Positions 33,640-44,242 of a stretch of 64,000 nucleotides of DNA are shown here, in pieces. The notes under the pieces are model-generated. The model worked only from the letters and a program-made list of their open reading frames with translations, did no database searches and was not told the DNA's origin. The position numbers and the translations under genes are program-made. Position 1 is the first letter of the stretch, and every line of letters starts with the position of its first letter. This DNA comes from Sceloporus undulatus (Eukaryota; Chordata; Lepidosauria; Squamata; Phrynosomatidae), in assembly GCF_019175285.1 (NCBI RefSeq), contig NC_056523.1, positions 204,689,000 to 204,752,999 of the forward strand. The letters are read 5' to 3'.

Positions 33640-36600
33640 ATCAAAGTGTACATCTCCAAGACCCACTGTCCTCCACTACTCTGCTAAATTCCTGCAATCC
33701 CATACCCATGACTTCCTTAATAAATTCCATCCATCTGGCATGTGGCCTTCCTATCTTCCTACTTCCCTTCACTTTTCCCAGCATTATTGTCTTTTCCAGT
33801 GAGTCCTTCCTTCTCAACTGAAGCTGTCTAAAGTATGACAGCCTCAGGCCTGATACAAACGGATGTTTTGTGGCGTGGCGGAGGCGATTCTAGGGTTAGG
33901 TACTGCACATCAATCACACAGTCTCTAACCCTAGAACATCAGGGTGATGGCTTCATGGTGGCCTCCCATCCACACGGGGGCACCATGATGATGCTGCCAT
34001 CTCGCAGCGTCCCCCATGCCACGCAGGGAAGTGATGTCATAAGGGCTGCGTTGCAGGAAGGAGCTCTATTTTGCAGCTCCTTTCTAGAGTGGATCATTCC
34101 CATGGCAACCACACAGCTGTGGGAACAATTCTGAGGAGAAAGGAACCACCCCTTTCTCCTCTGTAGGGCCAGGGTGTCCAGGGGCATAAAGCCCCAAGGA
34201 CATCCTTTTTCCAGGCCATGGAAAAGCAGCATTTTGCCGATTCTCAGTGGCCCGGAGAAATGCTGGATTAGGGCCGCAGGGCTGCCAGTGAGGCTGTCGT
34301 GGCCCAAATCCAGCGTGAAAAGGGGCGGCTGCAGGCCGCCCATTTGGGGCTCATCTGTATAGCCCCTCAGTTTTGTCATCATGGCTTCCAGGGAGGTTTC
34401 TGGCGTGATCTGCTCTAGGACTCATTTGTTTGTCCTTTTGGCTATCCATGGGATCCTCAGCACTCTTGTCCGGGACCACATTTCAAATGAAGGATTTTCT
34501 TCCTAGCATCTTTCTTAACTGTCCAGCTCTCCATACATTGTAGCAGGGAATACAATGCCTTGTATGATTCTAGCTTTTGTGCTCAGTTGTATATCTTTGC
34601 TTTTTGGAATCTTTTCTAGTACTTTCATAGCCTTCCCCATTCTTAATCTTCTTCTAATTTCTTGACTGCAGTCCCCATTTCTATCAATGTTTGATAGAAA
34701 GGTATGGGAATTCTTTTACTATTTCTATTTCTTCATTGTCTAGGTTGAACTTGTGAAGGTCCTTGGTGGTCATTATTTTTGTTTTCTTTACATTTAACAT
34801 TAAGCCTGCTTTTGCACTTTCTTCTTTGATCTTCCTTAGTAGGTATTTCAGATCTATGAGGTTTTCTGCTCATACTATGGTGTCATCTGGGTATCTAAAA
34901 TTGTTGATATTCCTTCCTCCTATTTTCACTCCTCCTTCTTCTGTGTCCAAGCCTGCTTTTCTTATAATTTGTTCTGCATACAAGTTGAACAGATAGGGTG
35001 AAAGGATACAGCCTTGTCAGACTTCTTTGCCAATTGGGAACCATTCTGTTTCTCCGTGTTCTGTTCTCACAGTAGCCTTTTGTCCTGAGTGCAGATTCCT
35101 CATCAGGACTATCAGATGTGTTGGCACTCCCATGTGTTTAAGGGCCTACCATAGCCTTTCATGCTCTATGCAGTCAATGGCTTTGCTATTGTCTATAAAG
35201 CACATGCTGATTTTCTTTTGGAATCCCCTGGTGCGCTCTATTAGCCTCTGAGATTTCTCTCTCCATGTTTGGTTGGAGTCTATGTTGCAGAGGTTTGAGC
35301 ATGATTTTGCTTGCATGGGAGATCAGTGGTATGGTCCTAGAGTTGTTCCAGTCTCTTGTGTCTCCCTTTTTGTAGATGGGGATGTATATTGATCACTTCC
35401 AATCTGTTAGCCATCATTTTGTTTTCCATATTTGTGGAGATATGTTGGTTAGCACCAGAGTTGACTCTGTCAGTGTAGATTGTAGCAGTTCAATTGGAAT
35501 ATCATCTATTCCTGGTGATTTGTTTTTTGCTATTTCTCTTATTGCAGTTTCCACCTCAGTTTTTAGAATCTAGGGTTCATCTTCATATGGCTCTTCATTC
35601 CATCTGTCCTTCATTTTGTCATTTCTTTTGTATAATTCTTGTGTATTGCATCCAACTTTTTTTATTCCTTCCTGGTCTTGAATTATGTTATTTTTATTGT
35701 CATAGAGTGTCCCAGTCCTTAGCTTGCATTTTCTTTTGATTTCCCAGATCTTGTGAAATAGATCTCTTGTTCTTCCCTTATTGTTGTTGTCTTTTATTTC
35801 TCTGCATTGGTTATTGTAGTAATTTTCTTTATCTTTCCTCACAAGCTGTTGTACTGTTACATTTATAATTCTTAGTTCGTTCCTATCTCCCTTTTCTTTT
35901 ACTTCTCTTTTTTCTTTATTGCTTGTAGTGGGGGTTTTTTCTGTCATTCATGTTTTTTTCTCTTTCTTTTTATTTATTGAAAGTGTCTGTCTGCATTCTT
36001 CTTTTATTATGTCTCTGAATTCAGACCACAGTTCCTTTCTCAATCCATTATGCTTAGTAGTGCAAATCTATTTCTTATGTTGTCAGTAAATTCTGTTGAG
36101 ATATTATTCAGATCATATTTTGGTATAATCATTGGTATTGTTTTCACCTTGAGTCTTACTCTTATTTTTGATATGAGTAATTCATGATCAGTGCCACAGT
36201 CGGTTCCTGGTCTAGTCTTGGCCACCAGTATAGAGTTCTGTCATCTTTTACTTCCAGTTATATAATCTATTTAATTTTTACGTTAACCATCTGGTGATGT
36301 CTATGTTTATAGCCTTCTTTCTGGTTGTATGAAAAAATGTGTTTGCAATGAATAGGTTGTTGGCTTCACAAAAATCTATCAGATACTCACCTGCTTTGTT
36401 TCTTTTGCCTAATCCAAATCTGCCTACTGTTTTTGATTCTTCTTTGTTTCCAACTTTTGCGTTCCAATCTCCAGTGATCAGCTTGACATCCTGTGTTGGT
36501 GTACTGTCAATTTCTTCCTGTACTCCTTCACAGAATCTATCAATTTTTTCCTGTTCTGTCTCTGTGGTTGGTGCATATACTTGAATTATGGTGATACTCA

Positions 36601-36965
36601 TAGGTTTACCATGGAGCCTTACTGAAATGATTTGGTTTGATTCCGCATTGTATTCTCTGACTGCTTTTGCCACACACATCTTAGTATGAAAGCCACCTCA
36701 TTTCTTCTTGTCTTTTCATTGTCTAAGTAGAACACTGTGTGGTTGTCTGATTCAAAGTGGCCCATCCCTGTCCATTTTAACTTACTCATCTCCAGTACTG
36801 CTATATTCATGTGTTCCATTTCTATTTTTACTATGTCCAGCTTCCCTTGGCACATGCATTTCACATTCCATGTCCCTATTTTATATGTGGTGTTGCTTTG
36901 GATGCCATTTCCCTTCCTAAGGGTGTCTGCTATTTGTCTTGGCATCTTTCTTATGCCTTTGGCTA
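33640..36965 (-). mobile_element. Bov-B LINE, nearly complete but broken
   Basis: Minus strand. The N-terminal endonuclease appears in the frames at 36619-36945 (TYKIGTWNVKCMCQGKLDIV, ELKWTGMGHF-like) and 36278-36679 (ITIIQVYAPTT, LITGDWNAKVG, FGLGKRNKAGEYLIDF). Then come KTRPGTDCGTDHELL at 36040-36225, the linker at 35570-35947 (KGRTRDLFHKIWEIKRK), reverse-transcriptase pieces and the 3' region down to about 33640. It is inactivated by several stops and frame changes. A 520-bp family A element sits near its 3' end. Confidence 0.9.
33847..34366. mobile_element. Multi-hairpin element, copy A6, nested in Bov-B
   Basis: The ends are GGCCTGATACA and, on the opposite strand, GGGGCTATACA, flanked by TCA on both sides (33844-33846, 34367-34369). 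Removing the element and one TCA gives 'acagcctcagttttgtcatc', which matches the undisturbed Bov-B at 45057-45076. Stems include 'ctagggttag'/'ctaaccctag' and 'aggagct'/'agctcct'. It is longer than its sisters because of an extra 'gcggctgcaggccgcc' section near the right end. Confidence 0.85.
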
Positions 36966-37049
36966 ATCTTGCAAATGTGATATCCCTTTATCTCTCCCGC
37001 CTTCCCTTTCTGTTAATGGTCATGTTAATGAGTATCATGATTTGAATAT

Positions 37050-37560
37050 AAAAATACTAGGGTATCGCCTATTCAAAGAAACAGGCCAAACAGAAAAGTA
37101 GGTGGGGTAGCATTTTATATCAAGAATGTGTTCACCTTTGAAAAAAAATCATGATTTAATACAAGAAAAAGAGGCTGGGAGCATTTGTGTAAAAAATAAA
37201 AGAGAAACAACAGTGGCATAACTGTGGGCTTTTGTTACAGACTACCCTCCCCCAAACCCAACTGATGACTTAGATGATGCCTTCCTGGATGAAATGTCCA
37301 AAAATTGAAAAAGTAAAGCTATACTAATAATTCAACCTACCTACCTAATATTTCTTGAAAGTCAAACTGCCAGAAATGTAAGGCCCAACAAATGCTTCAT
37401 TTGGCTTGCAGACAATTTCCTTGCTCAGACGTTGGAGAAGGGAACAAAGTCCTCTCCACGTTGGATATACAGAAAAGGAGTAATGGGAGTGGCCATGTTC
37501 TTCTCATGGTCAGAAATGCTCAGAGGGTGGGGAGTTCAGATTACATGAGAGTTTCTTAAA
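37050..37560 (+). mobile_element. CR1-like LINE, endonuclease fragment
   Basis: Broken frames read KVGGVAFYIKNVFT-like and GLLLQTTLPQTQ/YRPPSPNPTDDLDDAFLDEM, matching the CR1/L3 endonuclease segment (VGVCYRPPS...). Several frame changes. It is probably the same insertion as the CR1 3' end at 38340. Confidence 0.65.
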
Positions 37561-37640
37561 ATGAGCTATTGAAGGCCCAATTACAAACAATTCCAGTGAG
37601 AAAGAAAAGTGGGAAATGTCTAAATGAATCTCCCGCCAGA

Positions 37641-37900
37641 GTATCATGGGAGTTGAGAGTTTGTCACATTGCCTTTGCTCCTGTGATAGACGCAGGATGT
37701 AACTCTAAGAATGCAGATCTTACCACATTTCCCCAGGATTTTCCTGTTCTTGAAAAGCTGCAGCAGAAGCCTAGGTTGCATATGGGTTGTGTCCTGTCCA
37801 GCATCAGGGAAATGCGATAAGATCTGCCTCCTTAAAGTTACATCCCACGACTATCACAGAAGCAAAGGCAATGTGATAAATTCCCAACTCCCATGATACC
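37641..37900. mobile_element. Long imperfect hairpin (foldback), about 93-bp arms
   Basis: The left arm, 37641-37734, begins GTATCATGGGAGTTGAGAG. The right arm, 37808-37900, on the opposite strand begins GTATCATGGGAGTTGGGAA. The arms share 'cacattgcctttgct', 'tgtgata' and 'gcagatctta', with a ~73-nt loop. No coding potential. It resembles a hairpin MITE. Confidence 0.7.
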
Positions 37901-38067
37901 CTGGCCTTGGAGGGAGAGAAGATGCAGGCACGGCTCCACCGTACCTAGCCCCAGAGACAGATGAAAGCCCTTCCTCAATTCTATCTACCACTGCTATGGC
38001 CTTGGAGGGAAAGTTGAACCAACAGTATTGGCTTTACATATCCCTTTCCCCACTGCCATTCCCTTCT

Positions 38068-38203
38068 TTTTTTGTGTCTTGTCTTTTTAGATGGTAAGCT
38101 TGAGGGCAGGGAACTATCAAATGAACCATCTGTAAGCCACTCTGAGCACCCTTGCAGCTGAAGAGCAGAGTATAAATACTCTGAATAAATAAATAAATGA
38201 TAT
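38068..38203 (+). mobile_element. L2-type 3' tail fragment
   Basis: Contains 'gatggtaagcttgagggcag', 'ctgtaagccactctgagcac' and 'gcagagtataaatactctga' with an (AATA)n tail, the typical 3' end of L2-related LINEs or SINEs. Confidence 0.7.
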
Positions 38204-38339
38204 TCTTGCAGACAGGCTAATAAAAAGTGGCTAGCCAGTGCTATGGTTAGGCAGATTTGTAACTGGTTGACAGATCAAATCCAAAAAGTACTTGCTCTTC
38301 CTCTTGGAGACGAGTCACAGCAGGGCGCACTGTACAAGT

Positions 38340-38880
38340 ATATTGTCTAGATCAAGGGAAGACATAGTACCACTCTATTCTGCTCTGGTCAAGCCCCACC
38401 TGGAATATTGTGTCCAGTTCTGGATACCACAGTTCAAATAGAATGTTGAGAAACTGGAGCGTGTCCAAAGGAGGGCAACCAAAATGGTGAAGGGTCTGGA
38501 AACCATGTCCTATGAGGAACGACTTAGGGAGCTATGGATGTTTAGTCTGGAGAAGAGAAGGTTAAGAGGCAATATGATAGTCCTGTTTAAATATTTGAAG
38601 GAATGTCATATTGAGGATGGAGCAAGCTTGTTTTCTGCTGCTCCAGAGAATAGGACCCAGAGCAATGGATGCAAACCAAAGGAAAAGATATTCCAGCTCA
38701 ACATTAGGAGGAACCTAACACTTCCTTGGAGAGTGATGCAGTCTCCTTCTTTGGAAGTCTTTAAACAGAAGCTAGATAGCCATCTGTCAGGGATGCTTTC
38801 ATAGGGATTTCCTGCATGGCATGGGCTTGGACTGGATGGCCCTTGTGGCCTCTTCCAGTTCTATAATTCTATTACTCTTC
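38340..38880 (+). mobile_element. CR1 LINE 3' end
   Basis: A plus-strand frame at 38484-38804 carries MVKGLETMSYEERLRELWMF, then LFKYLKECH and FQLNIRRNLTLPWRVMQSPS, matching the well-known CR1 C-terminal/3' region. The end is the CR1 signature 'ttccagttctataattctat'. It is 5'-truncated, as is usual for CR1. Confidence 0.88.
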
Positions 38881-39275
38881 TTGATCTAGACACTATACTG
38901 CTATTGATTCCTGTTAGAATCGCATTGGCCTTTTTGGCTGCTGCATCACCCTCTTGGCTCACTTTCAACTTGTGGTCTACTAGGACTCCTAGATCCATTT
39001 TGCATGGATCCCCCCCATCCTATATCTATGAATTCCCTGTCTTCCTGCCTAATTGCAGTACCTTACATTTCTCCCTGCTGAACTTCATGTTGTTAACTTT
39101 GGCTAGATTTTGGATAGATTACATTTTATAATCTATTCAGGTCATTTTGAATGTTGATCCTCTCCTCTGGGGTATTACCTACTCCTCCAAATTTGGATTC
39201 ATCTGCAAAATTTCACAGGCATGTCCTCTATTCTTTCATCCAAGTCACTGATAAATATATAGATAATACACCCAA
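38881..39275. mobile_element. CR1-associated repeat segment
   Basis: Phrases 'cgcattggcctttttggctg', 'tggtctactaggactcctag' and 'ttcatctgcaaaatttcaca' are a recurrent sauropsid repeat often found with CR1 copies. Orientation not assigned. Confidence 0.55.
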
Positions 39276-39279
39276 TACT

Positions 39280-39360
39280 TATGGAATTTGCATGCCTTTT
39301 CGCTTTTGATCAGTCAGGACTTCCAGAAACCAGAGGCTTATTCTTCCAAAGCATGTGTGA

Positions 39361-39408
<48 letters not shown>

Positions 39409-40604
39409 GTACATATTTACACACAGACGTGTGTGTACGCACGCATACACGCATATGTATATGTTTCTTTGAAAAATAATTGAGATATTTTCCAAAGTAG
39501 GTCTGTCTGTGTGTGTCTGTGCATGTATATTTCTGTGTGCCAGTATGTCCACCAACATAACAATACTAACTTCCCCAGCAAACATCTCACAACACTGAAA
39601 AGGAACACTTTTCTTCCACAAACTCATTGCTCCCAGAAACGACTTGTTTGCACTATTGTGAAGCATACAATGAAGGCAGAAGGAAGGAGGCTGCTTCAGG
39701 AGTGAGGCTGTACTTTGCCATGCTCCATGCACTTCTCTGGTCACTCATTTGTCCATTTGTCCAAATGGAGTGCCTTTTCACTTTTGTTCAGTCTGGTCTT
39801 TGAAAAAAAATACTGAGATTTTATTCCAAAGTGTGTGTGTGTGTGTGTGTGTGTTTCTGTGAAGCCAGTATATGTCCACTAACAGAGCCATGGCCACTTT
39901 CCCCATCAAACATATCCCTATGGACAGCAATGGACTTTTCCCTCCATTGGCCCAAGGTTTCCAGGGACTCCTTTTCTGTGCCATTGTGATGCGTACGATG
40001 AAGGTGGAAGGATCCAGGCTGCCTCTGGCCAACTGCCAGCCTCCATGGACTTCTCTGGTCAGAAGTGGAGGGACAGTCAGTTAGAGCAAATGGGGGCCAA
40101 AGGAGGCTTAAGACCGCCTGCCAAAGAGGAAAATAGAAACAGCTAGAATGCTTCTGAAAGCTGGAGCTAAGTATTTCCTAAAGTTAACTGAGAGATTCTA
40201 TACTGATCAGTTTATAACTCTGAATATTGGCTGTTGCACATTGGCTGTTATTAAGGGTTAGGAGGCCAATGAACAGAAAAGACCAAAAATCGAACAACGG
40301 ATGGGAATTTGGGCTAAATTTCAGTGCCTTATCCTAAGCAGAGTGGCATTTGGATAGGTGCTTTGGTTTCCCAAGCGTCTGTTGATTTCTACTGAGGTTA
40401 GTATTATTTATCACAGGTTGTATTAAGAAATCATTTAAGGCTTTAATTGCAGAAGGAAGGAAGGAAGTTTAAATGGGTACGAGACAATACTTTGGTGTTT
40501 TAAGTCTCCAAAGCGAAATTTGATTTTTGCTGTGGTTAGTATATCTATTACAGTTAGGATTAACAAGTGGCTTAAGGCTTTAATTGTGGGAAAACGGAAG
40601 GAAG
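39280..40604. repeat. Diverged tandem array with (GT)n and (GGAA)n cores
   Basis: Units share 'cttttcacttttgttcagtc', a (GT)n tract (39361-39407; 39830-39853), 'gccagtatatgtccac', 'catgccttctctggtca'-like ends, then 'aaggctttaattgcagaagg' with GGAA repeats (40430-40470 and 40570-40604). Two first-type and two second-type units are present before the N gap. Further units follow copy 2 up to about 63240. Confidence 0.7.
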
Positions 40605-40629
40605 NNNNNNNNNNNNNNNNNNNNNNNNN
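40605..40629. other. Assembly gap, 25 N
   Basis: A run of exactly 25 N directly after the GGAA tract. Confidence 1.
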
Positions 40630-40704
40630 CTTCTTTTTAATAAGTGTGATGGTGAAGAGTCAAAGAAGGCACTGAATTGCTCTGTGAATGTGGGTGGAGG
40701 GCAT

Positions 40705-40921
40705 GTTGTTGTGTGTCCTTCAAGTCATTTCCCACTATGGCAGTCTTTAAGGTGAACCTATCACAGGGTTTTTCTTGGCAAGATTAATTCTAGGGTTTGC
40801 CTATGCCTGTCTCTGAGGCCGAACAGTGTGACTTCACCCCATGGGGTTCCATGGCTAAATGGGGATTTGAGCTCTGGTCTCAAGAGTCGTAGTCCAACCT
40901 CAAACCCCTACACCCATGCAT
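40705..40921 (-). mobile_element. Sauria SINE, near full length
   Basis: Minus strand. The head has 'gtttgaggttggactacga' and 'ccagagctcaaatccc' (B box), the body 'tggaaccccatgg' and 'agaaaaaccctgtgataggt', and the tail 'gacttgaaggacacacaaca'. Confidence 0.88.
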
Positions 40922-41269
40922 GGAATATTATGATGATAACAAGGAATATATAGGTACATGTCTACCACAATGCACCCTGGTCTATTCACACACTTGGTGG
41001 GTATTCGGCAGAGTGAAATTAAATTAAAAAATAGACCTCGATCAGCTTACCATAGCTCCTCAGAGTGAATAATCTGGTTCCTGATTTAACTATAGAACTG
41101 GTGTCTTGCTTCTTATTCCTGAACTAATGTAAGTAAATGCTGCTAACTAGGAGTTGTAGTTATTGCTCTGTCATAATATTTGCCTCCCCAATGGAATTTT
41201 CTTCACTTCCCAAATTTCTAGTGTTGCAGTATCTTAAAATTCAAAGGCATACTCTGTTAGTTTTGGAAA
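40922..41269. other. No gene seen
   Basis: Short intergenic stretch without recognisable content. Confidence 0.5.
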
Positions 41270-41600
41270 TCAGTATGCAGGGGAGTTGTAGAACCTTTGA
41301 GACTGGTGGTCTGGTGGTTAATGCTGTACTGCAGCCACTCACTCACAAACCCCAAGATTGTGAATTCATTACCCAGCCAGGGCTTGGGTCGTGCAGCCTG
41401 CTCCTTCTGAGGTCGCTAAAATGAGTACCCCGCTTGTTGGGGCAATTAGCGTATACATAGTAAACCACTTAGGAGTGCTTCAGTGCACTGATAAGCAGTA
41501 TAGAAATGTACTTGCTATTGTATCTGAAATAAAGAAGTGGTACCATAAACTTTCATAACTTGAGCCTGCTTCCTCAGATGCATGTTGAGTATTCAGAACT
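41270..41600. mobile_element. Interspersed repeat split by a SINE
   Basis: 41270-41297 ('cagtatgcaggggagttgta', 'acctttgagact') and 41522-41590 ('aaataaagaagtggtaccat', 'ttgagcctgcttcctcagat') are two halves of the same common repeat, seen as a single unit in opposite orientation at 49134-49232. The intervening 224 bp is the SINE. Confidence 0.6.
41298..41521 (+). mobile_element. tRNA-derived SINE with L2-like tail
   Basis: The head has 'ggtctggtggttaatgc' (A-box-like) and 'gattgtgaattcatt' (B-box-like). The body has 'gctaaaatgagtaccc' and 'gttggggcaattag', and the tail 'aaaccacttaggagtgcttc' and 'agcagtatagaaatgta'. This is a SINE family distinct from Sauria SINE, with an L2-type end. Confidence 0.7.
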
Positions 41601-42297
41601 AGAGTACAGGCATTTTCAAGTAAGGGGCAAGGGAAATTATCAAGGGAATGAACCAACACAGCAAATGCAAGAATTTTAGGTGTGAATATTTTTCAGTGTC
41701 CCATCTTCAATGCTAGAAAATTTTGGGACTAAAGGAAAAAAATCAGTGAGGAACAGAATTCTCATTTGGGGGTAGCCTGCTCTCCCTTCCCCTTTCTCAC
41801 AACTTGTGTCCTGCAACTGTATTTGAGAGACTCTAAGTAAATGTGCTCCAAATCCAGTATAGGGCAGTCTACTACCATTATCAATGAATACAAATATTGC
41901 ACAGGAAGAGCCTTGTTTTAATCTTTTAATGTCCGGAAGGGTTTCCCATAGTTAGAACTACATTCTCTCCTTTTCTTTATACTAAAAGAGAGGAAAACAA
42001 TGAAACACTTTATCATTCCAACCCTGTTCAGAGCCAGAGGCAACGCTTTGTTCTTCATCTGCCATGCATCTTGTGCATGTGGATGTTTGTTGTGTAGGGA
42101 TGCTTAGGCGGCAATGATCCCTGGAGAAAAAAATGGGGCTTTTTAGCAAGCATACAAAAAGAGCTTCTCTTTTTATCTGTTTCATATCTATTTCAGTAGC
42201 TTTAGTATTGCAGATGTCAAAATAAACATTTGTGTCTACACCCAAGGCACTGCCGCTTAGTTGCCATCAATATATGCAATCTCGCTACTGCCCTAAG
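41601..42297. other. No gene seen
   Basis: No ORF or repeat recognised. Confidence 0.5.
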
Positions 42298-42512
42298 ATT
42301 CAGCATGGTGCAGTGGTTTGGTGTGGATTAGGTAATTGGGGACCAGGGTTCAAATCTTCACACAGCCATGGAAATCTCCTGGGTGACCTTGGACAAGCCA
42401 CACTTCTCAGCCTCAGAAGGAAGGCAAAGGCAAAAGCCTTCTTTATAATTCTGTCATGAAAACCCTGTTCATAAACATAAGTCAGACATGGCTTGAAGGC
42501 ACACAACAGCAA
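42298..42512 (+). mobile_element. Sauria SINE, full length
   Basis: Plus strand. tRNA-like head 'cagcatggtgcagtggtttg', B box 'gggttcaaatct', body 'catggaaatctcctgggtga' and 'ctcagcctcagaagg', tail 'acatggcttgaaggcacaca' and 'acagcaac'. Confidence 0.92.
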
Positions 42513-42561
42513 CTACAGCCACCATCCACCTCTCTGCTGCTTTTGTAGCCTCCGTGTTATC

Positions 42562-42800
42562 ATTGTTGTTGTGGTGGTGGGTGTGCTTCAGTCATTTCTG
42601 ACTTATGGCAACCTTAAGGTGAACTTATCATGGGCTTTCTTGAAAGATTTGTTCAGAGGGGGGGGGGGTTACCCTTGCTTCCTCTGAGGTTGAGAGTGTG
42701 TGACTTCCCAGGTTTCCAGTGGGTTTCCATGGCAAGTGGGGATTCCGATCCTGGTCTTCAGAGTCATAGTCCAACATTCAAACCACTATACAGTGCTGTT
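42562..42800 (-). mobile_element. Sauria SINE, full length
   Basis: Minus strand, head-to-tail inverted relative to the copy at 42298. All blocks are present, with a G-run expansion at about 42657-42667 inside the body. Confidence 0.9.
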
Positions 42801-43474
42801 TCTCTCCAACCTCACAGTTGCTCAGGCAAATTTTGCCAACTGAAGCCACCCCACATTTCATTTCCATGCATCTTAAGTTACATAGCTGCCCAATGTAGGA
42901 ATTTTTTGTTTTAAACCCATTTGAAGACTGCTTCTTTGTTTCATTCTTCTTTATTCTATTTGCTAATCTAACCCTTTCCACAAAATTCTATCTTTATCTC
43001 TCTTGCACTTGGATTTTCTTCTAACCTGTGTGCCTACTCTGTATGTTTCAGAAAAATGGCCAGCTCCTTATCCCTTCATTTCTTTGCCTGATGAGAAGTC
43101 TGCCTCATCAATCTGTGAGAGTTTTAATTCTTGCCAGACTGACAACTTCATTTCCCTTATTAATGTAAAATGGTCACCATTCTTGCAGCTCTACTTCTTG
43201 ACCAGCTTAAAATTTGTAAGCATTCCAGCCCAGCCAATTTGTGCCAAAGACTTTACAGCTGTATATAAAGCATATAAATATTGCTTTTTTCAGTAGACTT
43301 TTCTCACCTGCATTCGTTTTTGAGATTGCTACGCAATATACTTTTTGTTTCTAATAAGAATACAATTATTTTACAAATAACAGAATATTTCATTCTTTAA
43401 GGAAGAGAGGGGTAGCAGATTGTTCCACAGTTTTAAAGTCATGAGCTTAGCTTTAAGGAGAACACCCGGCAGCT
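42801..43474. other. 3' flank of the tetraspanin frame
   Basis: Contains a minus-strand AATAAA at 42950-42955 that could serve polyadenylation of the tetraspanin transcript. A 97-codon plus-strand ORF (43003-43296) shows no recognisable domain. There is no A-rich tail of the kind left by a recent retrocopy. Confidence 0.4.
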
Positions 43475-44242
43475 TCAGAATAGAGAAAAGATCAGACAGT
43501 AGCAATGGTTATGGGGACTATGAAAAGGCAGCAGATCAAGGATTTGAAAGTCTTGGAATGGCAGCTCCTTCATAAGTTTTCCATTGCAGTAGCTGCTAGA
43601 ATCTCCAGGCATCCCGTCACAACACAATCCATACTGCTTGATAAAATGGAGTCTTTCTTCCAGTTTCTTGTGACAGCCATCCATAAAGAGCTTCTCTGGC
43701 TGACTCAGATCACCATGACAATCCAAGGAAGTCTCTTTGCAACAACTGTCAGGGGCAAAAACATGCCCTACCTGGTTTGGAAGCAGCGCCATCCAATCAG
43801 TGTAATTGGTGATTCCACAGCATTTCAACTGCTTATGGGTGGCATCCACAGATACTGTGCCCCTGTGGTCTGGATCAGTCCAGTTGTACTTGTGAAAGAA
43901 AGGGGCCATCCTGTTTTTCAGTTGATACTCCACTTCAGCAGAATAGATCTGGATTAAAATGATTGAAGAGGCTTCCAAACAAAAGAGGACCAAGAACAAG
44001 TACATTAAAATCCCACGGAGATGGCGAGGACCTTTTAATGGGACACATGTTGCCAAAACACAGGTGGGGAACAGCAAAGTGGCGCTGGCAAGTGTCAAAC
44101 AGCCTGGAACAAGGAAGAATTTGTTTGGAAAGAAGTACTTGTAGCTCTGGTAGGTGAAGATCACAAATGCACCACCAAACAAAAGAGCTACTGCAGCTCC
44201 CCAAAGCAAGACACCAAGGATTGTCAAAGCAAGTCTAGCCAT
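43475..44242 (-). CDS. Tetraspanin, TSPAN3-like; intronless, fourth membrane span not in frame
   Basis: Tetraspanins are four-span membrane scaffold proteins of the cell surface and endosomes. Counting from the Met at 44242, spans lie at about 5-30, 42-67 and 77-101. The large extracellular loop follows from about 102, with KCCG (Cys141-142), DSCC (167-168), Cys175 and DGC (190): six cysteines in the TSPAN3 pattern. N-glycosylation sites are NWT (120) and NYT (146). LKCCGITNYTDW and SCCKETSLDCHG closely recall TSPAN3. The upstream Met at 44338 is less likely as the start, because the span-1 context begins at MARLALTILG. An acceptor-like 'tttgtcattgcag' ends at 44267. Vertebrate relatives normally have several introns here and this frame has none, so it is a retrogene, an intron-loss gene or a retrocopy. 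After about residue 205 the frame lacks a hydrophobic fourth span. The neighbouring frame reads TGCLEILAATAMENL, suggesting a frameshift or sequence error. Confidence 0.65.
   Translation of the reverse strand: MARLALTILGVLLWGAAVALLFGGAFVIFTYQSYKYFFPNKFFLVPGCLTLASATLLFPTCVLATCVPLKGPRHLRGILMYLFLVLFCLEASSIILIQIYSAEVEYQLKNRMAPFFHKYNWTDPDHRGTVSVDATHKQLKCCGITNYTDWMALLPNQVGHVFAPDSCCKETSLDCHGDLSQPEKLFMDGCHKKLEERLHFIKQYGLCCDGMPGDSSSYCNGKLMKELPFQDFQILDLLPFHSPHNHCYCLIFSLF

Larger units (their letters stand above)
33148..40604. repeat. Large duplicated block, copy 1
   Basis: About 7.46 kb that reappears in the same order and orientation at 51841-61552. Copy 1 ends at a 25-N gap. Contents in order: unique sequence, Bov-B with a nested family A element, CR1, a long hairpin, an L2-like tail, a CR1 3' end and a GT/GGAA tandem array. 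This copy lacks the 2.2-kb insert of copy 2. It has fewer apparent indels: Bov-B and CR1 frames are longer here. Confidence 0.95.

Noticed and set aside
39361-39407. CRISPR-like or satellite array
   Set aside because: Simple (GT)n microsatellite within diverged tandem units.
42298-42512. tRNA gene
   Set aside because: The A/B-box-like head belongs to a Sauria SINE; no cloverleaf with a proper anticodon arm.
43505-43957. 150-codon plus-strand ORF opposite the tetraspanin
   Set aside because: Antisense shadow of the minus-strand tetraspanin frame.
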